Made by a program: the position numbers and the translations under genes. The notes under the pieces were generated by a model. It was not told the DNA's origin and made no database searches. It saw nothing but the letters and a program-made list of their open reading frames with translations. Positions 51,901 to 63,447 of a stretch of DNA of 64,000 nt are shown here, one piece after another. Source of the stretch: Thermocrispum municipale DSM 44069 (lineage in GTDB: Bacteria; Actinomycetota; Actinomycetes; Mycobacteriales; Pseudonocardiaceae); NCBI RefSeq assembly GCF_000427825.1, contig NZ_ATYT01000009.1, positions 124,001 through 188,000 on the forward strand, written 5' to 3'. Numbering within the stretch: the stretch's first letter is position 1; every line of letters begins with the position of its first letter.

Positions 51901-54900
51901 TGCCACTTTCGCCAGCGCTGCGGCTGTGCGCTGCTGGAAGACGTCGCGCGGGGTGAGAACGAGATCGTGCTCACGGGCGCGCCGGGCGACGGTGATCGAC
52001 TGGATGCTGTCGCCGCCCAGTGCGAAGAAGTCTTCGTCGGGCCCGACTTCTACCAGCCCGAGCACGTCGGCGTAGATCCGGCACAGCACGCGGGCACGTG
52101 GATCGGCCGCCTCGGCGACGGCTTCCCTGGTGATCTCCGGAGCAGGCAAGGCCTTCCGGTCGACTTTGCCCGCGGGGGTCAACGGGAACTCGTCGAGCAC
52201 CAGCACGTGGTGCGGAACCACGGCGGCAGGCAGCGCGCGTGACAGGTGAGCGCGCAGCTCGGCCGGCTGCACATCGGCGCCGGTCACGTAGGCCACGAGC
52301 AGCATGACACCGCGCTCGTCCGGCCGCGCCTCGACCACGGCGTCCGTGACGCCGTCGGCCTCTCGCAGGACGGACTCGATCTCGCCCAGTTCGACGCGGT
52401 TGCCGCGGACCTTGACCTGGTGGTCGACGCGACCCACATAGGTCAGCACCGCGGCCTCGCCGTGCCGTTCCCAGCGCACCAGGTCGCCCGTCCGATACAT
52501 CCGCGACCCTGGTGGCCCGAACGGATCGGCCACGAAGCGCTCCGCCGTCAGCCCTGGCTTGCCGAGGTAGCCGCGGGCGAGCTGCGCACCCGCGATGTAC
52601 AGCTCCCCTGGCTGGCCAGCGGGTACGGGGCGCAGGGCAGCGTCGAGCACGCGGAACGCGGTGTTGTGCACCGGCACCCCGATCGGGATGCTGCCACTGA
52701 TCTCCTCCGGCACGCGCCACGAGGACACCTGCACGGTGGCCTCGGTCGGACCGTAGGTGTTGTGCATTTCCACGCCGGTCAGCTCGCGCCAGCGCGCGGC
52801 GAGCCGAGCGGTGAGTTCTTCGCCGCCCGACAGCGCGACGCGCAGCGAGCGCCACCACGGCTGCTCCGCCGCGTGGTCGACCAGCGCCCGATACAGCGAC
52901 GGCACCAGGTCCATGAAGGTCACGCCGGCCGTCCGCACCAGCTCGGTGAGATAGTCCAGATCGGTCTGGCCGCCGGGCCGCGCGACCACCACCGTCGCCC
53001 CGGCGACCAGTGTGGCCAGGACTTCCTCGATCGACGGGTCGAAGCTGGCCGAGCACTGGTGCAGCACGGTGTCGTCGGGGCCGAGCCCGAAGTGTTCGAC
53101 CACCCACGTCAGCTGGCTGATCAGCGCGGCATGGTTGATCACCACGCCTTTCGGGCGCCCGGTCGAACCCGAGGTGTACATCAGGTACGCGGCGTCGGCG
53201 CCACGCAGGGCCACTGGCGTCGCCGGTTCGGCGGTCAGCGAGCGCAGGTCATCCGGCGTCAGCTCAACTCGGGCGCCCGAGTCCTGCAGCATGAACCGCC
53301 GCCGATCGGCCGGGTACTCCGGATCGACCGGCAGGTAGACACCGCCGGACATCAGCACGCCGAGCATCGCCACGACGGACTCCGCCGAGCGCGGCACGGA
53401 CACCGCGACCACGCTCTCCGCGCCGACTCCGCGCGAGCGCAGCATGCCCGCCACGCGCGCCGCCCGATCGGCCAGTTCGGCGTAGCTCAGCTCGCCGTCG
53501 TCAGAGCGGACCGCCGTGGCCTGCGGCCGACGCTCGGCCTGGGCCAGGAATGCCTCGACGACGGTTGCCTCGCCGTGGTCTCGGTTCTCCCCGGACATCC
53601 CAGCGACGGCCTGGCGCCGAGCCGCGTCCGCGAGCAGGTCGACCTGACCCACGCGGCGATCAGGGTCGGCGGCGAATTGCTGCAGCACGTGCTCCAGCGC
53701 CGACCCGACGGCGCGTGCCCGGCGCTCCTCGAGCCGCTGTGGGTCGTGGTTGATCTCCAGGCGGAGCGTCTCGCCCGGCAACACGGTCACCGTGAACGGA
53801 TAGTGGCCGGATTCCACGAAGCGGACGTCGGCGATCTCCACCGTGCCCGAGGGGTCACGGACCTCGTCGGGCATCGGGTAGTTCTCCACCACCACGAGCG
53901 TGTCGAAAAGGTCCCCGTCGGCCCCGGACAACCGCTGCAACTCCCCCAGACCCAGTTGCTGGTGGCCGAGCAACTCGGCCTGCGCGCTCTGCAGCTGCGC
54001 GGCCAGGTGGGCGAACGGTTGTCCGGGGTCGGTCTGGACCCGCACCGGCACGGTGTTGACGAAGAGCCCGACCATCGACTCGATCCCCGGCACGCCTGCG
54101 GCGCGTCCGGACACCGTGCTGCCGAACACCACGTCGGTCCGGCCGGTCAGCCTGCCGAGCACCACGCCCCACGCGGCCTGCACGACGGTGCTGAGGGTGA
54201 GGCCGCGTTCTCGGGCTCGTGCCTGCAGTGCCCGGCTGACGTCCGCGGGGAGGTCGATGACGAGGTGGCCAGTCGCCTCGGCAGGATCCGTGCCTGCGGG
54301 CGCCAGCAGGGTCGCTCCCGGCAAGCCGTCGAGCACACGACGCCAAGCGCGCCGCGCCACCTCGTCGTCCTGATCGCTCAGCCACGCGAGGTAGTCGCGG
54401 TACGACGAGGCGGGTGGCAGCTGCTGCTGGTCGCCCTCCGGGGCGTAGGAGGCGAGCAGATCGGAGAGCATGAGCGGCACTGACCAGCCGTCGGCCACGA
54501 TGTGGTGCACGGTCAGGATCAGGTGCCCGCCGCCCTGGCCGGGGACGTACGCCGCGCGCAACAACGGCGGCTTCGCCAGATCGAACAGGCCACGCCGCTC
54601 GGCGTCGGCGACCGCATCGACCGGACCACTGGCCACCCGCCACGGGACGGTGACCGACGCAGCGATCACCTGAACCAGCCGCCCGTCGGCGAGCTGCCGG
54701 AAACAGGCGCGCAGCGGGGAGTGCCGTCGCACCATCGCCTGGACGGCACGGTGGAGCGCAGCCGCGTCGACCTCGCCGCGCAGAGCGACGATCTGCTGCA
54801 CCACGTAGGTGTCGTGGTCGTCGACATGCGCGTGGAAGTAGAAGCCTTCCTGCAGCGGGGTCAGCGGCAGCAGGTCCTCGACCTCGAACTCGGTGGTGAG

Positions 54901-57900
54901 CTGGTCGACCTCGTGCTGCTCGAGGGCAACCAGCGGGAAGTCGGACGGGGTGTGACCGTTGTCGACCTCCAGGACGGCCAGCTCACCGAGCACGTGCTGC
55001 CAGTGCTGCGCGAACTCGGCCACCTCGTCCTCGGCGAGCAGCCGAGCGGGCCACGACACGGTGGCTTCCAGCCGGCCCGCCCGCACGATCGCGTTGACCT
55101 CCAGCAGGTGGGACAGCGGCATGCGCGGGTCTCGGCCGTAGCCGAGCGGCGTATCGGACGCCGGACCGAAGTCTCCGCCCGCACCGCCGAACCGACCGAG
55201 GTAGTTGAACAGCACCTGCCCGCCGCCCGGCGTGCCGAGCAAGCCCTCGTGCTCGACGGCCCGCAGCGACTCCTTGACCCGTTTCACCGCGCCCGCCAGG
55301 TCGTCACCCGCCTCGAGGCGCACGGTGTTCATGCTGGTGAACCAGCCGACGGTGCGGGTCAGATCCACCGGCTCGCCCCACAGCTGCCGAGCAACCTGTT
55401 CGTGCCGCCCGTGGCTCTCGCGGTCGACGAACACAGGACCGTCGGCGCCCCGCCACCGGTTCACCGCCACCGCCACCGCGGCCAGCAGCACGTCGTCCAC
55501 CACGCCGTGGAACGCCGCGGGCAGCCGATTCAGCACCGCTTCGGTGACGTCGGCGGGCAGGCTCACCGTCAGCGAGCGCTCGGTCTCCGCGGTGTCCCGC
55601 TCGGGGTCCAATTCCTTGCCTGCCAGCAACGGCGGCGTATCGGCTCTGGTCTCAGCAGGCCCGGCAGCGATCAGCCGCGCCCAACGCCGGAACGACGTCG
55701 GCACCGGCGGCGAGGAGATCGGCTCGCCCGCGCTCAGCTGCCGCCACCCGGCGGCCAGGTCGTCGCACAGAATGCGCCAGGACACCCCGTCGATCACCAG
55801 GTGATTGATCACCAGCAGCAGCCGTCCGGGGCGCCACGCGCCGCGCAGCATGACGCCCTCTTCCGGCCGAAGCCGGGCCGCCAACGCGGCGGGATCGACG
55901 TCGCCTTCCTCGAGGAGTTCCGCCGCCGACACCGCACCCGGCCCGGGCACGTCCAGAGTCCAGGACTCACCGCGAGTCAGCCGAGCGCGCAGCATGTCGT
56001 GCCGGTCCAGCAGGGCCTGCACCAGTTGGACGGCGTCGTCGAAGCCGACCTCGAGGGGAAGCCGCAGCAGCATCGACTGGTGGAAGCCGTCGACCGAGGA
56101 CTCGCCCACGGTGCGCGCGAGCCAGCTGATGACCGGGGTCGCGGGCACAGCACCGACCCCGTCGCCGGACGACTCCGGCAGTCGCGTGGTCACCTCGCTG
56201 ACGGCGGCCAACGCGGCGACCGTCCGGTGCTGGAACACGTCCCGTGGCGTGAAGTGCACACCGCGTTCCCGAGCACGGTTGACCAGCGAGATCGCCACGA
56301 TGCTGTCGCCGCCCAGCTCGAAGAAGCTGTCGTGCACGCCGACCGACGGCAAGCCGAGCACCTCGGCGAACAGCTCCGCCAGCAGCGCCTCGAGCGGCGA
56401 ACTCGGCGCATCCGAACCGGCCAGCTCCGTCCACCGCGGCTCCGGCAATGCCTTGGTGTCGAGCTTGCCGTTCGGGGTCAGCGGCAGCGGGGAGTCCAAC
56501 ACCACGAACGCCGACGGCACCAGGTGGTCCGGCAACCGCTCGGCGAGCCGCGCCCGCACCTCCGCCACGTCGACCTGGCCGGAGAGATGGGCGACCAGCC
56601 GCTTGACCCCGCGGTGGTCCTCCCGGACACCCACCGCGGCCTGCGCCACCCCCGGGCAGGCCAGCAGGGCGCTTTCCACCTCGCCCGGTTCGATCCGGTG
56701 ACCCCGGATCTTCAGCTGGGCGTCGGTCCGGCCGAGGAACTCCAGCGTGCCGTCGGCGGCCCAGCGCACCCGGTCACCGGTGCGGTACATCCGCGACCCG
56801 GGCGGCCCGAACGGATCGGCCACGAACCGCTCCGCGGTCATCCCCGGCTGCCGCAGGTAGCCGCGGGCCAGGCCTCGACCGCCGACATACAGCTCACCCT
56901 CGACCCCGACCGGCACCGGCTGCAGCGCCGAGTCCAGCACGTAGCAGCGGGTGTTCGGATCCGGCACTCCGATCGGCGGATTCCCCGGCCGCTGCGGGTC
57001 GGCAAGCCACAGCGTGGAGTTCACGCTGGCCTCGGTCAGCCCGTAGGCCACCACGACCCGCAACCGGCCCACCCACCGCGCGATCAGCTCGGCGGGCACG
57101 GCCTCGGTGCCCACGACCAGCACCGCACCCTCGGGCAGCGGGGCGTCCTCCGGCAACGCGGCCACCAGCGACGGCGGCAAGATCATGTGGGTGGCCCGGT
57201 GCTCGTGCAGGTAATCGGTCAGGGCACGCCCGGCGACCCGCCGCTCGGTGGGCACCAGGATGGCCGTGCCACCGACGCACAGCGACATGATCAGGTCCCA
57301 CACGGCGACGTCGAACCCGATCGAGGCGAACTGCACCACCCGTGACTGCGCGGTGACCCCGAGCCGCTCGGTCGCGGTGGCGATCAGGCTGCCGACTCCG
57401 TCGTGCGTCACCACGACACCCTTGGGACGACCGGTGGAGCCGGAGGTGTAGATGACATACGCCGGGTCCTGCAGCCGCACCGGCACGTCGGGGTTCTTGC
57501 CGTCGAAGGCCGCCAGGGCGTCGACCACCTGCTCGTCGTCGATCACCAGGCACGCAAGCCCGCCGACCTCCGGTAAGTGTTCGACGAGCTCGCGATTGGT
57601 CAGCACCGTGCGAGCACCGGCGTCGTCGAGGACGTACGCCAGCCGTTCGGCGGGGTGGTCGGTATCCAGCGGCAGGTAGGCCGCGCCTGCCTTCAACACC
57701 GCGAGCAGCGCGATCACCAGCTCGGCCGAGCGGGGCAACGCCAGCGCGACGACGTCCTCACTGCCGATCCCGCGGGCGATCAGCAGCCCGGCGAGCCGGT
57801 TGGCCGCGTTGTTCAGCTCGGCGTACGTCAGCCGCCTGCCTTCGCAGACCAATGCCTCGGCGTCCGGTGAGCGCTCCACCTGCGCCTCGAACGCGGCCGG

Positions 57901-59268
57901 CCACGTGACGTCGGCAGCCGGATACTCGGCCGCACCGAGCGTCTCGATCAGGTGCTCACGCTCGGCCCGGGGCACCAGCTCCCACTGAGCGAGGGGACGC
58001 TCCGGCGCGGCGATCAGACCGTCGAGGGTCGCCAGCAGCCGGTCCCGGTGCTCGGCGAGCGCACGCTCGTCCACCACCGCGGCATCGGCGTCCAAATCCA
58101 CCCGCAGCCCGGCCTCGTGCCTGTCGGTGACCGTGATCGTCAGATCGTTCAGCGGGCCGAGCCACAGCGGATCCCACGCCAGCTCCAGGTCGCCGAGGAC
58201 GGGCTCGACGAACGGCAGCACGTTGACCGTCGGGCCGATCAGGTCGACCACGCCGTCCTGCCCGCCCAGCTCCTTACCCAGCTCCTCGCCGCGATAGCGA
58301 ACGTGCGGCCGCACGGCGCGCACCGCCGCATCCGTCGCCCGGACCAGCTCGGCACCGGTCATCTCGGGCCGCACGGCCAGCCGCAGCGGTACCACGTTCG
58401 AGGCCATGCCAGGAACGGCCCGCTGCGGCTCGGTCAGCCGCGCGGTGACCGGCAACCCCACCGTCACGTCGACCGCGCCGGTGCGGCGATGCACATAGGC
58501 GGCGACCGCGGCGATCATCACCCGCGACGGACGGACCCCGGCCCGCTCCGCCGCCGACCGCACCACCGCCGAGCGCTCTGCGTCCAGCACCACCGAGGTG
58601 CGCAGGCCACGACGCACCGCACGCTCACCGCGCGGGACCAGCCGCGCCGGCTCCCCGACGCCGGAGACGTACTCATGCCAGAACCGCTGGTCAGCAACGA
58701 AATCCTCGGACGACCGGTACCGCTCGTCCTCCTCGTGCAGCCGCTGCACCGCCCATTCGGGGGCCGGGCCGGCGCTGTCCGGATCCGTGTACAGCGCGCC
58801 CGCCCGCATGGTCAGCAAGCCGGCGCCGTAGGCGTCGATCAGGATGTGGTGATAGCGCTGGTACCAGATCACCCAGTCGTCGGCCAGCCGCAGCAGGGCG
58901 TGCCGGAACAGCGGTGGCCGGGCCAGATCCACCGGCTCGTTCTGATCCCGCCGCATCAGTTCCGTGGCCGCCGAGGGCGGATCGTCCATCGCGCGCAAGT
59001 CGACCACGTCGACCGAAATCGGCAGCCGGGCAGGCACCAGCCGCGGCTCGTCGACCGTCCCGGTCAGCCGCTGGTGCAGGCAGTCCGCCTCCGCGACCGC
59101 CTGCTCGGCCGCGGCCCGCAGCCGGTCGACATCCACCGGGCCGCGCACGTCCAGCCGGAACGCGATGTTGTACATCGGGTTGTCCGGCTCGAGGTGCTGA
59201 GCCAGCCAGATCCCGGTCTGCGCGCCGGTGAGGGGCAGACCGGCACGCTCCGGCCGATCATCGAACAT
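42988..59268 (-). CDS. Four-module siderophore NRPS, C-A-T-E / C-A-T-E / C-A-T / C-A-T-C
   Basis: About 5,426 residues from ATG 59268 (GGAGAGG before it; 40 upstream residues in frame dropped). Motif positions: C1 HHILIDA ~143; A1 P-loop ~606; T1 LGGDS ~981; E1 [10 protein letters not shown] ~1157; C2 HHIVADG ~1588; A2 ~2030; T2 LGGDS ~2418; E2 [10 protein letters not shown] ~2590; C3 HMIAWDG ~3042; A3 ~3502; T3 LGGHS ~3892; C4 HHITTDE ~4075; A4 ~4557; T4 LGGHS ~4934; C5 HYTGVDE ~5114. No thioesterase. Codes by eye: A1 DVWSVGAVN, A4 DVFSLGAVN (alike, probably the acylated hydroxyornithine), A3 DMETLGLIN (close to the known N5-hydroxyornithine code DMENLGLIN), A2 DPESLGTVQ (unassigned, not Ser-like). 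The domain order and two E domains match erythrochelin logic; with the formyltransferase, a foroxymithine-like tris-hydroxamate is predicted. Confidence 0.93.
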   Translation of the reverse strand: MFDDRPERAGLPLTGAQTGIWLAQHLEPDNPMYNIAFRLDVRGPVDVDRLRAAAEQAVAEADCLHQRLTGTVDEPRLVPARLPISVDVVDLRAMDDPPSAATELMRRDQNEPVDLARPPLFRHALLRLADDWVIWYQRYHHILIDAYGAGLLTMRAGALYTDPDSAGPAPEWAVQRLHEEDERYRSSEDFVADQRFWHEYVSGVGEPARLVPRGERAVRRGLRTSVVLDAERSAVVRSAAERAGVRPSRVMIAAVAAYVHRRTGAVDVTVGLPVTARLTEPQRAVPGMASNVVPLRLAVRPEMTGAELVRATDAAVRAVRPHVRYRGEELGKELGGQDGVVDLIGPTVNVLPFVEPVLGDLELAWDPLWLGPLNDLTITVTDRHEAGLRVDLDADAAVVDERALAEHRDRLLATLDGLIAAPERPLAQWELVPRAEREHLIETLGAAEYPAADVTWPAAFEAQVERSPDAEALVCEGRRLTYAELNNAANRLAGLLIARGIGSEDVVALALPRSAELVIALLAVLKAGAAYLPLDTDHPAERLAYVLDDAGARTVLTNRELVEHLPEVGGLACLVIDDEQVVDALAAFDGKNPDVPVRLQDPAYVIYTSGSTGRPKGVVVTHDGVGSLIATATERLGVTAQSRVVQFASIGFDVAVWDLIMSLCVGGTAILVPTERRVAGRALTDYLHEHRATHMILPPSLVAALPEDAPLPEGAVLVVGTEAVPAELIARWVGRLRVVVAYGLTEASVNSTLWLADPQRPGNPPIGVPDPNTRCYVLDSALQPVPVGVEGELYVGGRGLARGYLRQPGMTAERFVADPFGPPGSRMYRTGDRVRWAADGTLEFLGRTDAQLKIRGHRIEPGEVESALLACPGVAQAAVGVREDHRGVKRLVAHLSGQVDVAEVRARLAERLPDHLVPSAFVVLDSPLPLTPNGKLDTKALPEPRWTELAGSDAPSSPLEALLAELFAEVLGLPSVGVHDSFFELGGDSIVAISLVNRARERGVHFTPRDVFQHRTVAALAAVSEVTTRLPESSGDGVGAVPATPVISWLARTVGESSVDGFHQSMLLRLPLEVGFDDAVQLVQALLDRHDMLRARLTRGESWTLDVPGPGAVSAAELLEEGDVDPAALAARLRPEEGVMLRGAWRPGRLLLVINHLVIDGVSWRILCDDLAAGWRQLSAGEPISSPPVPTSFRRWARLIAAGPAETRADTPPLLAGKELDPERDTAETERSLTVSLPADVTEAVLNRLPAAFHGVVDDVLLAAVAVAVNRWRGADGPVFVDRESHGRHEQVARQLWGEPVDLTRTVGWFTSMNTVRLEAGDDLAGAVKRVKESLRAVEHEGLLGTPGGGQVLFNYLGRFGGAGGDFGPASDTPLGYGRDPRMPLSHLLEVNAIVRAGRLEATVSWPARLLAEDEVAEFAQHWQHVLGELAVLEVDNGHTPSDFPLVALEQHEVDQLTTEFEVEDLLPLTPLQEGFYFHAHVDDHDTYVVQQIVALRGEVDAAALHRAVQAMVRRHSPLRACFRQLADGRLVQVIAASVTVPWRVASGPVDAVADAERRGLFDLAKPPLLRAAYVPGQGGGHLILTVHHIVADGWSVPLMLSDLLASYAPEGDQQQLPPASSYRDYLAWLSDQDDEVARRAWRRVLDGLPGATLLAPAGTDPAEATGHLVIDLPADVSRALQARARERGLTLSTVVQAAWGVVLGRLTGRTDVVFGSTVSGRAAGVPGIESMVGLFVNTVPVRVQTDPGQPFAHLAAQLQSAQAELLGHQQLGLGELQRLSGADGDLFDTLVVVENYPMPDEVRDPSGTVEIADVRFVESGHYPFTVTVLPGETLRLEINHDPQRLEERRARAVGSALEHVLQQFAADPDRRVGQVDLLADAARRQAVAGMSGENRDHGEATVVEAFLAQAERRPQATAVRSDDGELSYAELADRAARVAGMLRSRGVGAESVVAVSVPRSAESVVAMLGVLMSGGVYLPVDPEYPADRRRFMLQDSGARVELTPDDLRSLTAEPATPVALRGADAAYLMYTSGSTGRPKGVVINHAALISQLTWVVEHFGLGPDDTVLHQCSASFDPSIEEVLATLVAGATVVVARPGGQTDLDYLTELVRTAGVTFMDLVPSLYRALVDHAAEQPWWRSLRVALSGGEELTARLAARWRELTGVEMHNTYGPTEATVQVSSWRVPEEISGSIPIGVPVHNTAFRVLDAALRPVPAGQPGELYIAGAQLARGYLGKPGLTAERFVADPFGPPGSRMYRTGDLVRWERHGEAAVLTYVGRVDHQVKVRGNRVELGEIESVLREADGVTDAVVEARPDERGVMLLVAYVTGADVQPAELRAHLSRALPAAVVPHHVLVLDEFPLTPAGKVDRKALPAPEITREAVAEAADPRARVLCRIYADVLGLVEVGPDEDFFALGGDSIQSITVARRAREHDLVLTPRDVFQQRTAAALAKVAGRSGPEAVTPDDGTGDVPATPIIRWLARVAGDAPVDRFFQSVTLRIPRELGRADVEKLVQALLDRHDMLRARLVRGNEWSLHVPQPGSVRATDVWERDEVWDPAAVAASLRPEDGVMLRAVWQPGRLMLVAHHLAVDAVSWRILCDDLATGWRQLSAGQPVELPPVPTSFRRWSQVLADARLPEQGEVQQGPLPPLDPTRDVAATLRTATISLAADATSRLLGDVAAAYHGTANDVLLTALAVALQRWRWADQPVLVDLEGHGREEDIARQAGTTVDLTRTVGWFTSLHTVRLDPGGNDPQRAVKRVKEAVRAATRDRIGGSGGAQVLFNFLGRFSLDSDSGGDFSPVTETEPLGHGNDPRTPLGHALEINTAVQGDGRLEALLSWPGELLTDDDIAEFQQAWQQALTELATHDLPGPGRGYTPSDFPLVQLEQDEIDRITAERRVSDILPLAPLQEGLFFLASYDTEELDVYTSQSVFDLSWRVDMERMRAALSVVMQRNAALRAGFTSRGVSRPVQFIVEEPPVPLTLLDLSDLDRAEQQRQAEAFLAEDRTRRFALDEPPLCRVTVLRLPERDRLVLSGHMIAWDGPSAMLFMRQLFAHYAADGEQTVPVEAPGSYRDYLEWLDGQDTEAAVAAWREALAGLDEPTLVAEQSSATCLPENIDVRLEPGLTERVTAVARSIGVTPNALYATTWAHVLSVMTGSSDVVFGMATAGRPAAIPNVESTIGMYVNTVPARVRVNPAEPVADMLRRYQQERAAVMPYEYLGLGTVQAESGHRVLFDTVFVHRPGGGEQELRELRETYGIDDFSNIDATHYPLTMIITPDEQTLVTLSYRPDVFAEGEAHRIVQRYLSVLERMVESPEAPVGRLPAALPGEAKPLVSSERPLPDATVADLLAAQAARTPDEIAVVFGEHRLTYRELDARINQLARLLLAHGAGPERIVGLALGRSLDMVVALFAVLRTGAAYLPLDLDHPHDRLREMLADARPQCVLSTSDVGLTEDAICLDEPGLLDRCSSSPITQQDNPAFAPGVPNRLEYPAYVIYTSGSTGRPKGVVTPYRGLTNMQLNHQVEIFGPAIASAGGRRMRIAHTVSFAFDMSWEELLWLVEGHEVHVCDEQLRRDAQALVAYCNEHRIDVVNVTPTYAQLLIEEGLLESGPQAHRPPLVLLGGEAVPDSVWSTLRATEHTYGYNLYGPTEYTINTLGASTAESATPTVGKPILNTRAYVLDAALRPVPPGCPGELYIAGVGLARGYLNRPGLTAERFVADPFGEPGSRMYRTGDLVLVRPDGNIDFLGRTDDQVKVRGYRVEPGEIASVLAEHPAVSQAVVVPRGSGHAKRLVGYVVLTGQADDLRDYLKQRLPDYMVPSALVPVETIPLTVNGKLDVAALPEPAFTSAERRRPRTEQERALCRLFEQTLDLPDGSVGLDDGFFDLGGHSLLATRLIARARSVLGVHLAIRDLFEAPTVAELTRRLDGGTDERPPLRPRSRPAELPASAAQQRLWLIQNLEKDSAAYNFPLLTKLRGRLDIAALRAALTDVVRRHQSLRTLFVDREGVLYQRILDADEARPTLRVADDAAPEAIADELHRPFDLATELPLRATVFPAGEEEHVLAVVLHHITTDEWSDRPFLRDLATAYAARSAGNEPSWEPLPVQYGDYTLWHQELLGDPDDPQSRAARQLDFWQRTLDGAPDELSLPTDRPRPARPSFAGAEHTVEIDPEVYRGLKRLGSETGTSMFMLVHTAVAALLTRMGAGDDLPLGAPIAGRTDDALDDLVGFFVNTLVLRTDTSGGPSFRELLARVKDLDLAAFSHADVPFEWVVERVNPPRSPGRNPLFQVMVGYHARETDQAFTLPGLTAEPVESDARTAKFDLVFSFAEVLGAGMSCTVEFATELFDHETIALLGRRLQTVLAALVADPDRSIDSVDVLVGDEAERVLEAFNDTAREVDEATLPELFARLVAEQPDAVAVVDGGHEYTYRDLDARANRIARLLAARSVGAESVVGIAIPRSVDQVAAILGTLKVGAAYLPLDLAHPADRLAYMLSDSSATVVLTTEQAEGKLPAVPDVLPVVLDEPRVAAELATLDDRPIELRVHQHQAAYVIYTSGSTGKPKGAVVSHEGIGSLIATAVDRMGLRRDAHVLQFASIGFDVAVFELCMALGYGGRLVLISDQARVAGPQLTEFLDEHAITHMILPPSLVSALPPECELPAGATCLVGTETVPPELFARHPRTNLIAAYGLTEATVNSTLWHPEPGFTGPVPIGVPDPNTRCYVLDSALRPVPPGVVGELYVGGRGLARGYLGRPGLTAERFVPDPFGAPGARMYRTGDRARWRSDGTLEFFGRVDSQIKVRGFRVELGEIEAVLTSHSEVRQAAVVADANGDLVRLVAYVHGSAEPGELQAHVAAQLPEYMVPALIVPLDGPLPLTPNGKLDRRALPAPDWAAMTSSVAPRTPEQRVLAELFAETLELDDVGITDNFFLLGGHSMAAMRLLGRIRSRLSAELTIRDVFDAPTVEQLAERLSASERSAEPELHRFEVMSERSLPVAPAQRWPLRLHQRHQQFDHALVLRSAWPLDAEALAGALADVVQRHEPLRTIFTEDGTARVATDPPELTEEFSAHIDARVAELAVEPVDLTEEPPIRAALLTGPDRSQALLLCLHYTGVDEWSVVPLLRDLNLAYQARLAGEEPDWSPLPTTYGDYARRQIDALGDPEALDSRAAEQVEYWLEQLFGMPPRLRLPADRIRRPETVGRAALTAFELDERLRADVERLAARTGSSMFMILHAALAAVLTARGAGTDLPIGSLVAGRTDDRLADLVGCFANTVLLRTDTSGDPSFHELLARVRETTLDALDAAELPFDEVAQAIGLTGLQVLLVQHEQPDVAELEGDIGALEAVPTGALQADLTLSFYQPRGAGPVDCHLVYADDLFEPDTVQRLADDLLAVLRTAAEDPSRPLSELTDFVHTDPHEGEDQT

Positions 59269-59359
59269 GAGAGCCTCTCCTGCCTTCTTACCGACTCGGC
59301 CGCGCCGCGCAGCGGGCAGCACGAAACGACGGTCATCCCATCGAACGATGCGGTGGCGG

Positions 59360-60676
59360 TCAGCGGGTGCCCGCCGTGCTGAGCACACTCTGACGAGAAC
59401 TCATCCGGTGCACCAGCGATTGCACGATCTCCCCCGCCCGCACGGCGTTGTTGGACAGCAGCGACGAGGTGATCCCGTGCGTGTGCTCGGTGCTACCGCC
59501 TTGCAGGTATATCGCAGGGGTCAGACATTCATCGGTCACCACGCGATAGTCGCGCGCCACTCGCAGCCTGCCGCACTCGTCCCGGTGACAGCGCCGGGCC
59601 AGATCCCCCAGCAACGGCAACGAATCGTCGCACCGATAACCGGTGGCGAAGACGGCCGCGTCGACGTCGAGCACCGTGCGCTCACCGGTGAGCATCGACT
59701 CCACGGTCACCAACGCGCCCCGCCCGGTGTCCACCACGTCGACGGTGCGGCTGGCGTTGAACCACCGCAGCCGTTGGTTGCCGAGCACCTTTTCCCGATA
59801 GGACCGCCGGTACAACTCCTCGATCAGGTCCAGATCGACCACCGAGTAGTTGGTGTTGGCGTGGTAGTCCATCAACTTGCGCTTCATCGGTTCAGGGGCG
59901 TAGTAGAACTCGTCCACCGTCGCCGGGTCGAAGATCCGGTTGGCCAGCGGGCTGTCGTCGGCCGGGCTCATCCCGTAGCGGGAGAACACCGAGCACACCT
60001 CGGCGGTCGGGAACTTCTCGTGCAGGAACGCGGTGACCTCGGCCGCGCTCTGGCCGGCGCCGACCACGACGAACCGTTTGGCGTCGTCGGCGTCGATGCC
60101 GTCCACCTGGTGCAGCAGCTCGCTGCTGTGCCAGATGCGCTCCCCGCGGGCCACACCGTGCGGCAGCGTCGGGATCAGCCCGGTGGCCAGCACCAGATTC
60201 CGGGCCCGGTAGACGTCGCCGGCGCTGGTGACGACGTCCAGGTAGCCGATCTCGCCGTCCTGCTCCACCGGCCGCACCGCGGTGACTTCCCGGCCGTAGG
60301 CGACCTGGTCGGCGACCGCTTCGGCGCACCAGCGGAAGTAGTCGTTGAACTCCACCCGCAGCGGGAACAGGCTTTTGTGGTTGACGAAGTCGACCAGCCG
60401 GTCGTGCGCATGCAGATAGGACAGGAAACTGAACCGGCTGGCCGGATTGCGCAACGTGACCAGGTCCTTGAGGAACGACACCTGCATCGTGGCGTCGTCG
60501 ATCAGCATCCCGCTGTGCCAGGCGAAGGACTCCTGCCGCTCCAGGAAGTGGGCGGTGAGCACCGGGTCTTCGGGCCGGCGTTGCTCGTCGTACTCGGCGA
60601 GCGCGATGGCCAGCGCCAAGTTGGCCGGGCCGAAACCCACTCCGACGAGGTCGTACACAGGCACAGTAGGTGACAT
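59360..60676 (-). CDS. L-ornithine N5-monooxygenase
   Basis: 438-residue FAD/NADPH-dependent N-hydroxylase of the SidA/PvdA/CchB family; it turns L-ornithine into N5-hydroxyornithine, precursor of the hydroxamates. FAD fold [20 protein letters not shown] (Asn in place of Gly, as in this family), substrate region [35 protein letters not shown] fold [21 protein letters not shown], and [13 protein letters not shown] (ATGY motif) before the C-terminal [28 protein letters not shown]. First gene of the operon, 91 bases before the NRPS; transcribed from the double iron box at 60709-60747. Confidence 0.95.
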   Translation of the reverse strand: MSPTVPVYDLVGVGFGPANLALAIALAEYDEQRRPEDPVLTAHFLERQESFAWHSGMLIDDATMQVSFLKDLVTLRNPASRFSFLSYLHAHDRLVDFVNHKSLFPLRVEFNDYFRWCAEAVADQVAYGREVTAVRPVEQDGEIGYLDVVTSAGDVYRARNLVLATGLIPTLPHGVARGERIWHSSELLHQVDGIDADDAKRFVVVGAGQSAAEVTAFLHEKFPTAEVCSVFSRYGMSPADDSPLANRIFDPATVDEFYYAPEPMKRKLMDYHANTNYSVVDLDLIEELYRRSYREKVLGNQRLRWFNASRTVDVVDTGRGALVTVESMLTGERTVLDVDAAVFATGYRCDDSLPLLGDLARRCHRDECGRLRVARDYRVVTDECLTPAIYLQGGSTEHTHGITSSLLSNNAVRAGEIVQSLVHRMSSRQSVLSTAGTR

Positions 60677-60708
60677 ATCAAGTCCGCTCCGTAGCCGGTC
60701 CGCTCAAC

Positions 60709-60747
60709 GGAGGTTACCCTAACCTAAGTTAGGCTAGCCTTCATTAC
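60709..60747. promoter_or_regulatory. Double iron box in the divergent biosynthetic promoter
   Basis: GGAGGTTACCCTAACCTAA (60709-60727, 16 of 19 positions as consensus) and, one base on, TTAGGCTAGCCTTCATTAC (60729-60747, weaker). The pair lies between the monooxygenase (starts 60676) and formyltransferase (starts 60819) and should switch both units together. Confidence 0.82.
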
Positions 60748-60818
60748 GGCGAACGGGGTGACGTTGATCTCCCCACCCTGCGCCACGCCCTGACCAGCAC
60801 AAACAAGGAGGACCGCCG

Positions 60819-61766
60819 ATGCGGATCGTCATGTTCGGGTACCAGACGTGGGGGCATCGCACGCTGCGCGCCCTACTGGACTCCGAGCACGAAGTGGCGT
60901 TGGTGGTCACCCACCCCGCGTCCGACCACGCCTACGAGAAGATCTGGTCGGACTCGGTGGCGGACCTGGCGGCGGAGCACGGCGTGGAGGTCGTCCTGCG
61001 GAATCGCCCGGACGACGACGAGCTGTTCGGCAAGCTCAAGGAGATCGACCCGGATCTGATCGTGGCCAACAACTGGCGCACGTGGATCCCGCCGCACGTG
61101 TTCGAGCTGCCCCGGTTCGGCACGCTCAACGTGCACGATTCGTTGCTGCCCGCCTATGCGGGCTTCTCCCCCATCATCTGGGCGCTGATCAACGGGGAGA
61201 AGCAGGTCGGCGTCACCGCGCACATGATGAACGAGGAGCTGGACGCGGGCGACATCGTCGTGCAGAAGGCGATCGACGTCGGCCCTCGGGACACCGCGAC
61301 GGACCTGTTCCACCGCACCGTGGACCTGATCGAGCCGGTGGTCGGCGAAGCGCTCGACTTCATCGCGTCCGGCCGCCGCGACTTCGTCCCGCAGGATCGG
61401 TCCAAAGCGAGCTTCTTCCACAAGCGCTCGATCGAGGACAGCCGGATCGACTGGACCTGGCCCGCGGAGGACATCGACCGCCTGGTGCGCGCGCAGTCCG
61501 ACCCGTACCCGAACGCGTTCACCTACCACAAGGGCAAGCGGCTGCGGATCGTCCGCGCTTCGGTCTCGCAGGGCCGCTACGGCGGGACACCCGGCCGCAT
61601 CTTCATTCGAGAAGGCGACGGGGTCGTGATCGTCGCGGGCGCCGACGCCCGCTTCGGCCGTAACCATGGTCTGCGCGTCGAACGGGTCCGCACCGAGGAC
61701 GGCACCGAGCTCGCCGCCACCGAGTACTTCCGCAGCATGGGTGGATATCTGACCGCCCATCCGTGA
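60819..61766 (+). CDS. N5-hydroxyornithine formyltransferase (Met-tRNA formyltransferase-like)
   Basis: 315 residues, start behind AAGGAGG. Formyltransferase domain (1-190): IVANNWRTWIPPHVF holds the catalytic Asn, LNVHDSLLPAYAGFSP the His of the HxSLLP motif, and NEELDAGDIVVQKAID the Asp; C-terminal OB-like domain (about 210-310). Same size and type as CchA of coelichelin and the formyltransferase of rhodochelin, which use formyl-tetrahydrofolate to formylate the N5-hydroxyl-amine of hydroxyornithine. It is too divergent to be the housekeeping Fmt, and its iron-box promoter ties it to the siderophore. It implies N5-formyl, not N5-acetyl, hydroxyornithine as building block. Confidence 0.92.
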   Translation: MRIVMFGYQTWGHRTLRALLDSEHEVALVVTHPASDHAYEKIWSDSVADLAAEHGVEVVLRNRPDDDELFGKLKEIDPDLIVANNWRTWIPPHVFELPRFGTLNVHDSLLPAYAGFSPIIWALINGEKQVGVTAHMMNEELDAGDIVVQKAIDVGPRDTATDLFHRTVDLIEPVVGEALDFIASGRRDFVPQDRSKASFFHKRSIEDSRIDWTWPAEDIDRLVRAQSDPYPNAFTYHKGKRLRIVRASVSQGRYGGTPGRIFIREGDGVVIVAGADARFGRNHGLRVERVRTEDGTELAATEYFRSMGGYLTAHP

Positions 61767-61851
61767 ACTTGGCCGAATTTTGTTGCTGCGCACCCTTGCC
61801 ACGTGTGGTGGAGTGGGAGCACCTACGGCGAGCTGTGAGGAGGCGTTCGAC

Positions 61852-63390
61852 GTGCGTGTCCCTTTGACCATCGCAGACTTCCTCGATCGTGGTGAGTTCG
61901 GCTTCGGCCATCGCACGGCCGTGGTGGACGAACCACAACAGCCGGCCGATCCGGTAGCCGAGACGACGTATGCCGAGTTCGGTCGCCGGATCCGGGCGTG
62001 GCAGGCGGGACTCGACGAGCTGGGGATCGGCGAGGGGGAACGGGTGGCGGTCGTCAGCCACAACTCCGCCCGGCTGCTCGAGCTGCTGTTCGCGGTGCCG
62101 AGCAGCGGCCGGATCTGCGTGCCGATCAACTTCCGGCTGCGACGCGAAGAGGTCGACTTCATCCTGCAGCACTCCGGCGCGTCCGTGCTGCTGATCGACC
62201 CCGAGCTGGAGGAGACCCTCGACGGCATCGGCCCCAAGCACCGATTCGTCCTCGGCAGGCAGACCGAGGAGGAGTTGATGCGGTTCGACGTCGAGCCACG
62301 TCCGTGGTCCGAGCCGGACGAGGACGCGACGGCGACGATCAACTACACGTCCGGCACCACCGCCAGCCCCAAGGGTGTCGAGCTGACTCACCGCAACATC
62401 TGGATCGACGCGGTGACGTTCGCGATGCACGTGCGCGCGTGGGAGCGCGACGTGTACATGCACACGCTGCCGATGTTCCACTGCAACGGGTGGGGCATGC
62501 CGTTCGCCCTGGCCGGTCTGGGTGTCAAGCAGGTCGTGCTGCGCAAGGTCGACGGGACCGAGATCCTGCGGCGCGTGCAGGAGCACGGCGTCACGCTGAT
62601 GTGCGGTGCTCCGGCGGTGTGGAACATGGTGCTGGACGCCGCGCGCGACTGGGAAGGCGAGATCCCCGGCCGCGATCGGGTGCGCATCGTGTGCGCCGGC
62701 GCGCCACCGCCGTCGCGCACCATCCAGCGCTTGCAGGAGGAGCTGGGCTGGGAGTTCCTGCAGATCTACGGCCTGACCGAAACGGCTCCGCTGTTGACGT
62801 TCAACCGCTCGCAGCCGGAGAGCGACGAGCTGCCCGGAGAAGAGCGCGCTCGCAAGCTGTCGCGCGCCGGCCTCCCGGCGCTGGGGGTGCGGCTCAAGGT
62901 CTCCGACTCCGGCGAGGTGCTCGCCCGCGCCAACGTGGTGCTCAAGTCGTACTGGGACAACCCGCAGGCTACCGAGGAGGCACTGGCCGACGGCTGGTTC
63001 CACACCGGTGACGGCGGCTCGTTCGACGAGGAGAACCACCTGGTCATCTCCGACCGGAAGAAGGACGTGATCATCACCGGTGGTGAGAACGTCTCGTCGA
63101 TCGAGGTGGAGGACGTACTGTTCAGCCACCCGGCGGTGGCCGAGGTCGCGGTGATCGGTGTGCCCAGCGAGAAGTGGGGCGAGACGATCAAGGCGCTGGT
63201 GGTGAAGGAGAACGGCGCCGAGGTCACCGAGGAAGAGCTGATCAAGCACTGCAAGCAGCGGCTCGCCGGTTACAAGGCACCGACGTCGGTGGAGTTCCGG
63301 GACAGCATCCCGCGCACGGCGACCGGCAAGGTGCAGAAGTTCAAGCTGCGTGAGCCGTACTGGAAGGGCCGCACCCGCCAGGTGAACTGA
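61852..63390 (+). CDS. Acyl-CoA synthetase (AMP-forming), FadD-like
   Basis: 512 residues from GTG 61852, preceded by GAGGAGG; the open frame reaches back to 61780 but those residues are not family-like. ANL motifs: TINYTSGTTASPKGVELTHRN (P-loop), HTLPMFHCNGWGMPFALAGLG, QIYGLTETAPLLTFN, HTGDGGSFDEENHLVISDRKKDVIITGGENVSS and TATGKVQKFKLREPYW with the catalytic Lys. This fits medium/long-chain or aryl acyl-CoA ligases. It lies 85 bases after the formyltransferase on the same strand and no terminator is visible between, so co-transcription with the siderophore gene is possible; a role in it (acyl donor for starter C domain) is speculative. Confidence 0.87.
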   Translation: MRVPLTIADFLDRGEFGFGHRTAVVDEPQQPADPVAETTYAEFGRRIRAWQAGLDELGIGEGERVAVVSHNSARLLELLFAVPSSGRICVPINFRLRREEVDFILQHSGASVLLIDPELEETLDGIGPKHRFVLGRQTEEELMRFDVEPRPWSEPDEDATATINYTSGTTASPKGVELTHRNIWIDAVTFAMHVRAWERDVYMHTLPMFHCNGWGMPFALAGLGVKQVVLRKVDGTEILRRVQEHGVTLMCGAPAVWNMVLDAARDWEGEIPGRDRVRIVCAGAPPPSRTIQRLQEELGWEFLQIYGLTETAPLLTFNRSQPESDELPGEERARKLSRAGLPALGVRLKVSDSGEVLARANVVLKSYWDNPQATEEALADGWFHTGDGGSFDEENHLVISDRKKDVIITGGENVSSIEVEDVLFSHPAVAEVAVIGVPSEKWGETIKALVVKENGAEVTEEELIKHCKQRLAGYKAPTSVEFRDSIPRTATGKVQKFKLREPYWKGRTRQVN

Positions 63391-63404
63391 CCCGCAGACC
63401 AGGG

Positions 63405-63445
63405 TGCACGGCCCACCGGGAGCAGGGAACCCGGCGGGCCGTGCA
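63405..63445. terminator. Bidirectional terminator between acyl-CoA synthetase and NLP gene
   Basis: Arms TGCACGGCCCACCGGG (63405-63420) and CCCGGCGGGCCGTGCA (63430-63445) pair with one mismatch around a 9-base loop, between two convergent genes. Confidence 0.8.
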
Positions 63446-63447
63446 GG

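Noticed and set aside
59269-59388. 40-residue N-terminal extension of the NRPS
   Set aside because: Basic, not conserved in character, no ribosome site; ATG 59268 has GGAGAGG and begins directly before the C domain.
60776-60818. Very short frame (about 11 codons) before the formyltransferase as a leader peptide
   Set aside because: No ribosome site and no conserved leader pattern; most likely chance.
42779-63390. Siderophore uptake genes (binding lipoprotein, FecCD permease, reductase) inside the cluster
   Set aside because: None found; ABC pair has exporter fold. They must be outside the window or unlinked.
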